Positions 32,806 to 43,527 of a stretch of 64,000 nucleotides of DNA are shown piece after piece (positions within the stretch are counted from its first letter, which is position 1; every line of letters starts with the position of its first letter). Under the pieces are notes generated by a model that did no database searches, had not been told where the DNA came from, and saw only the letters and a program-made list of their open reading frames with translations. The DNA is from Stromatinia cepivora (taxonomy: Eukaryota > Ascomycota > Leotiomycetes > Helotiales > Sclerotiniaceae). The DNA lies in the NCBI GenBank assembly GCA_014898415.1, contig RCTD01000027.1:186001-250000 (forward strand), given 5' to 3'. The translations under genes and the position numbers were made by a program.

Positions 32806-33750
32806 ATGAGCACCCGAAATTTCCATTCATCATTCCTCAACACCATAAATCCAAATTCGCTGGTTTGTAAATCACGTCTGTTGAGGGCTATTCCATCAAG
32901 TGGCTTCCGTCCTTTCTTCTCATCTACCCCGCTAGCACGTGGCTCCAAACATCGTGATCCCCGACCAGGTGAGCCAAACCAGTGGGGACAACGAGAGCAA
33001 CATGTCAAAAACAAACATCAACGTCAACGAAAGCAACACATTCGAGATGACTACCAATACATTGATCCGGTTCCACCCCCGAGGTCCCGCGAACGCTCCA
33101 GCTACCCACTTGCAGTCCTCATCGCTGTAGGATGTACATACATAACCCTTAGCTACAATCGTTCCCCGTTCGTCGAGTTTCCTCTCCCCGATATGATTCC
33201 CAAACTCATGCCGAGCTATCTCGATAGACACTTTGTCCTTTCTCAGCAAAATATAGACGAAGGAAGGACCCATACTCTACTCACCAACAGCTTCATGCAC
33301 ACAACCTATCCCCATCTTTTCATGAATATGCTTGGCCTCCTATTCATGGCCCCTCTCGTAAATCCCCTCACCTTTGTGGCCGTCTGGGCTGGTGCCGGCA
33401 TCACATGTTCCCTTGCCTCTTTACACACATGGAAACATGGCCTTCAGTATCATCATACCAATAGCTTCTTAGACCCTATAAATCGGGCCTGTGGTGCGTC
33501 TGGTAGCGTGTTTGGGCTATTTGCTATGACGGCGGTAAAATTTCCATCTTTAAGGTGGCAAATCATGTTCATCCCGATAGGGATCCCAGGATGGCTATTC
33601 CTGGGTGGCGAAACTATTTATAGTATTCTAGCGCTCAAGAATGGGTGGCAGCCGCAGGTTGGTCACGCGGGTCATCTTGGTGGCACGGCATTTGGCGTCT
33701 TGGCTGGCATTTTGAGTAGAAGATTCGGCTCGAAAATGCGGGGGTTTTGA
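32806..33750 (+). CDS. rhomboid-family intramembrane serine protease
   Basis: A single-exon frame of 314 aa from the ATG at 32806; the frame is open a few codons upstream but only from TTG. The first about 60 residues are basic, Ser-rich and without acids (STRNFHSSFLNTINPNSLVC), suggesting a mitochondrial presequence. A polar stretch with QRQRKQ precedes about six membrane segments from residue about 100. Rhomboid hallmarks are present: H170 and N174 in HLFMN, the catalytic Ser in GASGSVFG (Ser232), and the catalytic His in GHAGHLGG (His290). Rhomboids cleave transmembrane segments within the bilayer; mitochondrial forms process proteins for inner-membrane remodelling. It is probably an organellar rhomboid distinct from PCP1. 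The paralogue identity is uncertain. Confidence 0.85.
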   Translation: MSTRNFHSSFLNTINPNSLVCKSRLLRAIPSSGFRPFFSSTPLARGSKHRDPRPGEPNQWGQREQHVKNKHQRQRKQHIRDDYQYIDPVPPPRSRERSSYPLAVLIAVGCTYITLSYNRSPFVEFPLPDMIPKLMPSYLDRHFVLSQQNIDEGRTHTLLTNSFMHTTYPHLFMNMLGLLFMAPLVNPLTFVAVWAGAGITCSLASLHTWKHGLQYHHTNSFLDPINRACGASGSVFGLFAMTAVKFPSLRWQIMFIPIGIPGWLFLGGETIYSILALKNGWQPQVGHAGHLGGTAFGVLAGILSRRFGSKMRGF

Positions 33751-34102
33751 TGGTTTGATCGTTGATCATACGTGGAGGAAATATGAATGAAAAACTAGGA
33801 TCCTTACATTTGTGCTACTTTTATTTAGCTATCGGATATGTTACTACGTTGAATCACCAAATTATATTCAACGAAGAACATCAACTTGTGAAGAGACAGC
33901 AAGCGTTGTAAAATTCCTGCAGCCTACACAGCAACCACCATTGTCCAACCACAAAACATATGTCCTCCCCTCAGAGACTCTGATTTGAAATTTGGCAATG
34001 AGGATACAATGTGTAAATCGAACAACACTTTCGTTACTTAATTATAAATTAAACATGCTTTGATACAAATTTATTCAACCTAACTCCATATTCACCTAAA
34101 TT
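33751..34102. other. convergent 3' flanks of rhomboid and MFS genes
   Basis: 352 bp between two converging genes, AT-rich and presumably containing both polyadenylation regions. No gene. Confidence 0.5.
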
Positions 34103-36082
34103 TTAGTTATTCTGAGATTCTTGTCTTTCCTCCACAGTACTGCCGATAACTCCCCCCTTGACTTTGTCCTCTCCAGCATCCAACTTGACATCCCTAATCA
34201 CCAAAGACAAAAGCACAATCGGTGCGCTCACACAGAGTGCCACAACGAGCAATTTATGCATAGTTTCCTGATACGCCCTATTAATTGCGATTCTCTCAGG
34301 AGTTCCCATAGGATACGCGAGTGCGTTATTGATACTGTTATAAACGGCGCTACTATTGACGGAAGTTGAATATTCGGCCAATTTCTTGGGGATATCATGG
34401 CCCCAGATGACACCAGCAATGGCACTTCCAACCGCACCACCCATTTCTACACAGGTTAAGTAGACGGCTGTCGCTACAGCGACGTTTTGATGACTAGGGA
34501 CAGAAGCTTGGACGGTAAGTTGAGCTGGGACGTTCAGCATTCCTCCGCCGATACCGACGGCAATTTGGGTGCCGATGATCTGAGCGATAGATGAATTTTC
34601 CTGGCGGTAATGATACATGAGGCCGATTCCCATGATATAGATGAGCGCGCCACTAGTAATGTAGGATTTATAGTATTTGGTGTATTTGATGAAGAAAGAT
34701 ATGATGACAGACGAGATGGTTGCCGTGAAGGAAAACACCTGTGTTACATGGCCGGCAGCGGGGATAGAGAGATCTTGGACGACAAGAAGATAGGAGTAGA
34801 AGTATGGTTGGACCGAGAGAAAAAATGCCACTGATAGAGAATTAATACAAGAGTGAGATACAAACCAGGATGAAACTTACTGAAGTAGAAGAATCCAATG
34901 CCACATCCTGCGCAGAATGAGCGGGATTTCAGGAGGCCGAGGGGAATTAGCGGGTGTGGTGCAAGCCTTTTGACAGATTCCCATATGGGAAAGCTGAAGA
35001 GACAAACAACTCCAAGAACCATCATTACGATGATATCTAGACTAGCCCATCCATTTGAGGCTTTAGATGCAATGGTAAGTGGAATTAAGATGAGCGCGAA
35101 TGCCGCACTCAACAAAATCATGCCACCGATGTCCAAATCATTCCAAAGTGTTTTTATAAATGTAATCGGACCTAATCCTTTCAACGGCGATGGAGCAGTG
35201 AGGTTAGCTCTCTTTGCTTTCCTATTGTTAAGAAACAGAGACAATGCCAATGGTAAAAATACGGCTGGTAGGAGTATACACCAAATACCATAACCCCATC
35301 TCCATGTTGTAGTTTTTAAAATATTGTCTCCAATAGGTGCGCCAATCCATACAGTAATCAAGAATGGAATTTGCGGTAAACTGGACCACAAAGCACGATT
35401 GAGGAGATCAGTCGTATCAGCAATAAAAATCTGCTGGAGGATTTGGAGACCGGTAGATCCAGCTGCATAGAATATCTGGGCTGCGGCATAGGTTTGGACA
35501 TTGGTGGAAGTGGCCATTGTAAGTCCGCCGAGCATGGCAAGGAAGACTGAAATGGAGAAGGCCTCGAGTCGACCAAATACATCGGCGGTTTTTGCCATGG
35601 GGGTTTTAATGACAGCTATTTTTGAGTCAATACACATATACAGAAGTTTAGACATTGTAGGATTTCATACCCATGACAACACTTTGGACGACCAAAACTG
35701 TTGAAATTAAAGAGTGGTTGTTGAACGAGCTTGTAGCAAAAATAGAAAGTGACATGACCACCTGCGACTCGAGCGAAGTGGTAAAGGAGATGAGAAATAT
35801 ACTGAGATTTGTTTTAGTATATCACCATACTCTAACATTATCTTAAAAAACACACCCAATGTAGGCTATTATTAAGGAACATGTTGTCCAGGTCATTGAG
35901 ACCGCCTCGATGTTTCTTACACCAGCTTGAGTGGCATTTCCAACGTCATTATTGGCAATTTCCGCGTCTTTTCCATTCGGGTCTGGGGAACTCGCTCTGC
36001 TCCGAGCTTCAGATTGAAGTACGGCATTTTCTGTCTTGGGTAGCTTTGTAGAAGACTCCTCGGAGTCAGCGGTGGTGATCAT
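34103..36082 (-). CDS. MFS transporter, siderophore-iron type
   Basis: Four exons on the minus strand: 36082-35856, 35801-35671, 35615-34881 and 34830-34103. The introns are 54, 55 and 50 bp (35802-35855, 35616-35670, 34831-34880), all GT..AG and all keeping frame, for 606 aa. The long polar N-terminus (about 55 residues, MITTADSEESSTKLPKTENA) precedes TWTTCSLIIAYIGIF and roughly 14 hydrophobic segments. MAKTADVFGRLEAF corresponds to the conserved loop 2-3 of the MFS. Sequence such as YAAGSTGLQILQQIFIADTT and GIGGGMLNVPAQLTVQASVP is typical of fungal siderophore-iron (MirB/Str-like) proton symporters. It probably imports ferric siderophore across the plasma membrane. Substrate is inferred, and other MFS drug transporters are possible. 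Expression would be expected under iron limitation, but no site was identified. Confidence 0.85.
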
Positions 36083-36934
36083 GTTCGGGTTTGTGATTAC
36101 GACATGAACGAAAGACCAAAAAACAGAAGTTGAAATTCCAGAAATGCTTGTGAAAAGATAGGCGATCCATGATGGTTATATATAATCTTCTATTTGTGAG
36201 CTACAACATTCTTTGACCTTCAAGTTAAACTATAATTCAATCACCGTTGAACTTCCGGGGAGCGTCATTAGTGGCAGCGCCGTCGCAAATCTAAACCGGC
36301 ACTTATAGCAGCTAGAGCCTTTCTCTAAGCCTAATTTGAGAGTGGTGGAGTCGTTGGTATCCCTTTTGATATAGGAATGAGCGTTGAGCGGGGTATGGTA
36401 GAAAACCCCAGTAATGAAGGTAGATCGTACTGTAGGTGCATTGAGAGCTGCCGTCAATTCCTCCTCGATATTTCAAGCCCGCTGGAGCAAGCAGGAGGTA
36501 GAATTTCATCTGAACCCAGGTATGAGTTAACTGGATTTCAATTTGTGAGGGGCAAGAATCTAGTTGACAAGGACAGGTTAACGTTGAAGTGTACTGACTC
36601 CTAAAAATTTCTCCAACCCCATCACTTATGCGCCTTCATATTCTGGACATTTTAAAGAAGAGCATGACGTTTAATTCCTTCCGTCTGTCTAAGAGATATT
36701 AGAGATTGATATGATCCTTTAACTTTCCAAAATCCGAATTATCAGAAAGGAGACCAGCTCTTATTTCTACGATTGATTCCCATGTCCCATGAAAAATTTC
36801 CTAGGCCAACAGGTGGTTTGGAACGAAGTACGGAGTTATTTGGTTTGGATGCCGTTGTGCCTTTTCGTGCTGTTACTTTGAAGGTATATACGTTATGACG
36901 TAGCCCAAAACGAAAGTATTTTGATCACCAAGGT

Positions 36935-36974
36935 GAAATCACGAAATCACGAAATCACGAAATCACGAAATCAC
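36935..36974. repeat. 8-bp tandem repeat (GAAATCAC) x5
   Basis: Five perfect copies of GAAATCAC. Confidence 0.95.
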
Positions 36975-37460
36975 ATATTCGTTCACTTGAGCCCGAGTCA
37001 TTGGGTTGTCAATCTACAGTTAACTCCCTGATTGAATGGCTTTGCTTTGTTCTTCGCCTATTCATCTGCTTCCATGCCCATGTACGAGTTGATCTGGTCA
37101 TGGGTTCGTAAAATGTCCTATTTAGCTTTGATCATAATAACCTTATGTGGGTGGGGTACTTGTAACTTCCCATTTACCACGAGTAGCCTTATTTTATTGT
37201 TATTATTAATTTTTTTTATTTTTTATCTTTTTTTAAAAAAAGGGAAAAAAAACCCCCCAACTTAATAAACATCAATCTCGAGACGGTGTATGTTCTATCA
37301 GTTCGTTATCTGGCTCGAGGGTTCTGCCCCGCCAAAAGCTGTATTATAAGGTTAAGTTCTGATATCTCAACCTCAACGCGATAATCATACAGTCTGATTC
37401 GGGCATGTCCGAGCTATCAACCTGATAAGGAATCCTGGAGACAGATCATTGAGGCCAAGT

Positions 37461-37510
37461 CATCCCAAGTCATCCCAAGTCATCCCAAGTCATCCCAAGT
37501 CATCCCAAGT
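37461..37510. repeat. 10-bp tandem repeat (CATCCCAAGT) x5
   Basis: Five perfect copies with a partial unit (AAGT) before and a variant (CAATCCC) after. Confidence 0.95.
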
Positions 37511-38049
37511 CAATCCCATTGAGGCAGTTGATCATGTGTTTCTGCCGTGTTATACCTAATAGAGACGATAGACCGGTTATCAACTAATTTACTAACCGAG
37601 TTGAGAAAATTATCCGAAAAGTTTTGCCCGTTGATAACAACGGTCCCATTCGATTAGCAGTTAAAAACAAGTTATCCACTGGAGTTTATAGTTCGGTACA
37701 CAACACAGGGTAGACGGTAGGTGGGACATGGAAAATATTAAAATATTCCTAAAATGATTGGTAGTGCGCACGAAAGTGGAATTTATCTTTTCCTTCCTCG
37801 ATCAAAAATTAGAAAGCTCTTCTTCCCCTTCATCCCGCCTCTGCTCCCCCTTTTGCCTCCTCCCTCTTTCTCTCGCAACAAAAAAAGAGCACAATAACTC
37901 GGAGTATGATATCTTCTCTCGACATTTGTTTAAAGTGAAAAGATTTTATTCTTTACTTTGCGTTATTGTCACTGCTGATATCCGTACCTATCTACTAACT
38001 AGGTATCACAGGACTAAGGTTCTCGCTATCAGTTGAAAAATTATCCGAG

Positions 38050-40288
38050 ATGTCCCCCGCCATGAACGCCGCGGCACTGAAAGCTCAATCTGCGGAAAAG
38101 GTTGAAGCTGTCAAAAATGCCTTCAAGAGTCGTCAAGGTTTCTTGGATTTCGTAACTGTACGAGATACTGCACTTGATCATCATGGCCATGCGGGATCCA
38201 GCAAGACTTGGTCCAACGAAGATCTGTAAGTCCAACAGAGTTTTTATGCTGGATTCGCACATGGTGAACGATTCAGCTACTAAACTTATTCCTGTAGTGA
38301 TCCAACACCTCCTGAGAAACGGACATGGCGTTGGTGGAATTTCGTTACCTTTTACCTAGGACTCTCCTTCGGCAATTGGACTTTGGGCTCGACTATGGTT
38401 GGAATTGGTCTTAACTGGTGGCAGGCTATCGTTGTCATCTTTGTGTCTCAATTGATCAGCTCAATCGCCATGTACTTTAACAGCCGATGCGCCTCAGTCT
38501 ATCATATTGGGTATCCTGTCGTAGCCAGGAGTGTTTTCGGAATGTATGGATCATACTACTTCGTTGGAGCTAGAGCTGCCCTGGCCATTATCTGGTATGG
38601 TGTGCAACGTAAGTGGTCCAACTCAAGGCTTCTTGTCGCAACGGGACGTACTACGCCTTCCAGCAAAGATTGGGCTATTGGAGCTCCGTTCTGTCTTAGA
38701 TGCAATCTTCTCTCCTTCGATCTCTTGCTAATGCTCCGACAACCATAGTGTTCTCCGGTGCGAGCTTCATGAGCAATATCTTGCGATGCATTTTCGGACA
38801 CAACTTCACTGATATTCCGAATCATATTCCTGAATCGATTGGTATCACATCCGCCAATATGCTCTCCTTCTTTCTCTTTTGGCTGGTTCACTTCCCATTC
38901 TGCGCTTTCCGACCATATCAATTACGAGCATTCTTCTGGTTCAAGTCGATTGTAGTTTTGCCGGCTGTATTTGGACTTTTCATTTTCTGCATGGTCAACA
39001 CAAAGGGAAAGGTCGGATCGGTATACGAGAGCACACTTGGTGAAGGGGCTGCCTATGGATGGTTCATTATGCACGGCATCAATAGTGGTATGGGTAACAC
39101 TGCAACTTGTAAGTCTTTGATTCCATTGCACTTCCAAGTCCTAAATCGATACACCACCCAATTTTCACTTTCTTCCAGAGGGCATTTTGACGTCTTATGC
39201 TCATCGCGCAACGAAGAATTGCTAACTCGTCGATTTTCTAGTGATCACAAATCAGCCAGATATCGCAAGATGGAGTGCGACGAGATCGGGTGCACAATGG
39301 TCACAACTTCTTACTCAACCTCTATCCGTGACGCTATCTGCTACATTTGGAATTTTAGCTACGGCTGCGATTAACAACAATTGGGGTTTGAATTTGTGGA
39401 ACCCTTGGGATTTGCTGGGTGCCATTTTGGATAAATACTGGTCCGGCAGCACACGTTTTGCTGTGTTTCTGTTGGCGTTTTGCTGGATGGTATCCATTCT
39501 TGGCACAAACATCGCGGCAAACATGATTCCGTTCGGGGCGGATAGTACCATGTTGTTTCCTCGATTCATCACAATTCCCCGAGGGCAATATGTTGTGGAA
39601 TTCTTGGCTTTCGCCATCTGTCCATGGAAGATTCTCGCTTCTGCTTCAGTCTTTACCACTTTCCTTTCGGGTTATGGTATATTTATGGCTAGCGTCGTTG
39701 CAATAATGGTCTGCGATTGTAAGTTCTTTTATTCACCTGATCTACAAAAACCTTTCCGCGAATCCCTCTTGAAACCACCAGACTTGGGGATAGTGGAAGC
39801 GAGGCGTTTTTATATCTCTAACCTGATGCTAACTTTTCAAAGATTATGCGCTCACCAAGGGCAACGTGTTCATTGGACATCTCTATAACGGCTCAAAGGC
39901 TAATAAACATTACTATTATTTTCATGGCTGGAATGTGCAAGCGATTATTGCATACATTTGTGGTGTTGCGCTCCCCTTCCCAGGTTTTATTGGAACTTTA
40001 GGTGCATCAGTATCGACCAGCGCTATAAATCTTGGGCGTCTTGGATGGTTGTTGTCGTTCTCTGTCAGTTTCGTTGTATACTTTGCACTTTGCAAGGTGT
40101 GGCCAACTCAGAATCAGAAGATCATCAAGGAGATGGGTCTTGAATGGGAATCACAATATGGTGATATTGTGATTGCTGAAGATGGGACACAAATTGCGGA
40201 GCGCGGAGGGATGGTTACTGCTGTCAGTGATGATTCTGAATCTGTCAATAGAACGACAGTGGCGTATCGAGGAGACAAGGAGTTTTGA
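38050..40288 (+). CDS. NCS1-family permease (uracil/allantoin type)
   Basis: Five exons: 38050-38225, 38298-38608, 38749-39108, 39242-39718 and 39843-40288. The GT..AG introns are 72, 140, 133 and 124 bp, frame is kept throughout, and the protein is 589 aa. The start is the ATG at 38050 (MSPAMNAAALKAQSAEKVEA); the next Met is codon 5. The N-terminus carries the conserved ...NEDLDPTPPEKRTWRWWNF entry to the first helix. Twelve hydrophobic segments follow, with NCS1 signatures such as IGYPVVARSVFGMYGSYY, WYGVQLFSGASFMSN, INSGMGNTATLITNQPDIAR and NMIPFGADSTMLFPRFI. NCS1 proteins are proton or sodium symporters of nucleobases, allantoin or thiamine at the plasma membrane. Exact substrate is not decidable by eye. 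The long acidic C-tail ends SVNRTTVAYRGDKEF. Confidence 0.9.
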
Positions 40289-41108
40289 GAGGCAAAAATG
40301 GGTAGCTTCGCAATAATGATCAGAATTCGTATTTATGATGAAAACTAAATGAATGAATAAATTAATTTCAAAATGAAACTGTTGTTGGCGAAAGATTATC
40401 TCGATCTATGAGCCACACACATGATTGTAACTAGGTACCTAAACTTAGATATGTCCGGACTCGAATTCGGCATCTGCAGAATGTTTCCACTTCATATGAA
40501 CAAATCATCAATCATTATTTATTCTAATACTTTCTCAATTCTATACCTCTTCTAACATTGAAGTAAAGCAGGAAGGCAGGTAACACAGCCTATACTATGT
40601 TAAGGTTAGTGCTTATCAGCAGAGCGATGAGCATCTCTCTTCTCATTTGATACCATCAAGAATCAATGGATCAATCAACATCACTCACAAACTATTCGTA
40701 GCACAGAATAAGTAGTATAATTGCACCACCGACAGCGACAGTAGCCACAAGTGTTCCAAACAACTACTTACTTTCCCATATGGAATATAGGAAATCGACC
40801 AATTTTAGCTACGGCTCAGAACTCTTTATGGCTAGATTGGCTCAACCTTAGTGGGCTGAGTCCACTCTTACAGTACTAGTCTTTTAGTAAAATGTTTAAA
40901 GAAAAAAAAAGCTGTCAACTCTATCATTCATCATCGACGCTCCATTCTCTTTGATCTTTCATGGTTGCAAGCTTGGAAACTTGGGGACTTGAAATATAAT
41001 TATTCATTCTCATATATCATATCAGCCAGCACTGAGTACCAAAATCATCGAAGATTTGACCCACCCAGAACTTTCCTTTCCAACTTTTCTTCTTCCGATA
41101 TTGTCAAT
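40289..41108. other. intergenic, no gene seen
   Basis: 3' flank of the permease and promoter side of the SET gene. The frame running in from 40965 has no coding character before 41109. Confidence 0.5.
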
Positions 41109-42830
41109 ATGGATTCACCATGGAGATCAGAATTATATAAGCCATCCTCAGCTGGTGAGATTGCTCCGTATCAAATTCTAGCGCCAGAAGTTCGTCCTCA
41201 AATAAATCCTTCTACCCGTAGTCCTCTGGAGAGTAGTACGAACTTTTCACTGATTATTTCCTTCTCTTTCTAGCTCTTGGAGTCCGAAATTAAAGCATTT
41301 ACTCAATTCACGAAGGACATTGCGGAGGCCGCATACGACCCTGAAAACTGGCTTAACCGAGGAAACTGCCTCCGTCGATTAGGGTATCCCGAACTTGCTC
41401 TTGGCGATGTTCATAAAGCCCGGCTTCTAGTCGAAGCTGCCTTAGAGAACGATTCTACCTTAGGTACTGATGCGTACAAAGCATATAGCCAGAAGATATA
41501 TCAACTGCACCAGACCCATCCAGCATGGATGCTGAGGAAAGCACAGGTTGCGACGCCAGAATCTCTTCACGCCTTAGTCACAGTTCTGTTGAAAAGACTT
41601 GAGCTTCAGATCTGGTCGGAACTGATGGAAGGACTGATGGCTTCCAACTGCTGTGCAGACTATCTTGCGGCAAGTAAAGATGCTGTGGCCAGATTTCCCG
41701 ATGACAAGGTTTTCCCTTCCGAAGTAGCAAACGCCGAGTCATGGTTTGAGCAGCGACAAAATATCCTCCAGGGATATGTTGATGACGAAGAAATGACAAC
41801 AGGAGCCATGGCAAGTACCCTTTACAACGGAGGTGTCTACCCCACAGCATATCCATGGATGACCGAAGATCTTGTCACAAGATCTGATCGATTAATAGAA
41901 AAGGTAGCCACTGAATTTTCCTCTGCATCATCCAATTGTGTAGTCTCAAAGAGTACAATTAGACTGGCTTCTTCGCCTGAAGAATTGTCGGAGATAGATG
42001 TGCTTGGCGTCGTGGCAATAAGAGATATTCTGTCGCAAGAAACAGTCCTTTTTGACCCTGCGCTCGCTGCTGTAGTTGACAGTACCGGTCGTTGCCCCAC
42101 TTGCTGTGGGCCAATTTTGGATAAGATTGAAAATCCTTGTTGCAGAGCTTCTTACTGCAGCTCTTCGTGCTCCCAGCGTGCGCTGGATAGTTATCACACC
42201 GTCGTTTGTGGTAAGAATCTCGATTTCCTATTTGAAACGAAATCAGTATCTTCGTCAAACTCCACAGAATCGTCTATTGGATCGAACTTGCTCCTCCGAG
42301 TCCTTGCCCTTTCTATTAGAGAAAATACCGCAAATCCTCTAAAGTCTTCTCTCATTTCACGTCTCACACCCGCTTATAATCCAAACGACCCTCAACTCAT
42401 CGCCTTCAACTTCAAAGATCACATCATAACACCAATCCGGATCCTCGGCGAGCTTGGTGTCGATGTCTTCACGAACAGCATGTATGATACATGGGTACTG
42501 CACACTATTCATTGCCGGCTACAAAACAATAAACATGGACAAACCTTTGATGATATCCGTGGAACTGCCATAAATCCTCTATACTCCATGTTTAATCATA
42601 GTTGTGATCCCAATGTTGATTGGAGACACGACCATGAAAATAGTACAGTAACCATGTTTGCCGAAAGGAATATCAAGAAAGGGGAGGAAATGTTTATTTC
42701 ATATATTGGCAAAGGCGATAGTCTTAAGGACAGGCGAAGAAAACTAATGCCTTGGTTCGGCATGGAGTGTGCATGTCACAAGTGTGATGAGGAGAAAGTA
42801 GAAGCGATGGCTGCAGGCATGACTATATGA
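41109..42830 (+). CDS. SET/MYND-like lysine methyltransferase family protein
   Basis: The main exon runs from about 41274 to the stop at 42828-42830. The ATG at 41109 (MDSPWRSELYKPSSAGEIAP) is the likely start, with an intron ending TTTCTAG at 41271-41273. The obvious donor (GTAGTA at 41233) does not keep frame. GTTCGT at 41190 does, so exon 1 is uncertain. The protein has a TPR-like N-terminal part (NWLNRGNCLRRLGYPELALG), a Cys-rich MYND-like cluster (CPTCCGPILDKIENPCCRAS and CSSSCSQRAL...HTVVCG), and a SET C-terminal core (YSMFNHSCDPNVDW, GEEMFISYIG) with post-SET ECACHKC. Such SMYD-type enzymes methylate protein lysines using S-adenosylmethionine. The substrate is unknown. The catalytic NHSCDPN and the Tyr in ISY are present. 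Confidence 0.85.
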
Positions 42831-43527
42831 GCAGTAAATATCAATTGGCGGACACAGTTATTGTATCAATTTTTTGGCTCGGTCTTACTCGTCCAAGACC
42901 TCCCTGTTGTTTAGGGTTATCTGAACACTTGCGTTGACAAAATGTCCAATAGTCCGGGCTAACAGATTAGATATAAGTTCTTAATAGCTTTGTAATATTC
43001 TAATTGGTTTGAATATTCTATAGGAAACATCATGTAGCTGAGCTCCGCTGACATTAGAAATGATTATTGGTACTCACACATAAGCATGCTGTCACTGGGA
43101 AATAATAGACATTTGTCATCGGTGGCTCATTTTTACATAGATTGTCTTTCTTCTTCGACGGTCTGACCCTTTGTTTCCTCCAATAATATTTTGAAGTTTC
43201 TTGCTTATCTATAGAATCACGGGCCTTGTAAATTAATCCCCAATGACATGTCATATTTGCTATTGGTGGTGATCATTGTTCTGCAGTAATCGATGCCATG
43301 GCTGACTGAACCTGCAGTACCCCAATACAGCACCTGTTGCGTTAAGTGGGTGGGTTTGTGAAAAGGTCGCCGACTCGGCTGTTGCAAGAAAACTTTATAT
43401 ATCCTCAATATTGTCTGGTAACAATGGAACATGTTAGTCCGGCCTTTCGATGATCATTCCAAAATATCTGAATTTGATGTGGAATCAACAACACGGCCTA
43501 CATGCCAAAGCCTTCTACTCCTTCAAC
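42831..43527. other. intergenic, no gene seen
   Basis: Short frames only. Flank between the SET gene and P450 pseudogene 2. Confidence 0.5.

Larger units (their letters stand above)
36083..38049. other. long intergenic region between divergent MFS and NCS1 genes
   Basis: About 2 kb with no supported gene. It holds two short tandem arrays (listed separately), an A/T homopolymer-rich patch at 37190-37260 ending in eight C, and a pyrimidine-rich stretch at 37780-37880 that is probably in the 5' leader of the permease gene. Confidence 0.5.
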
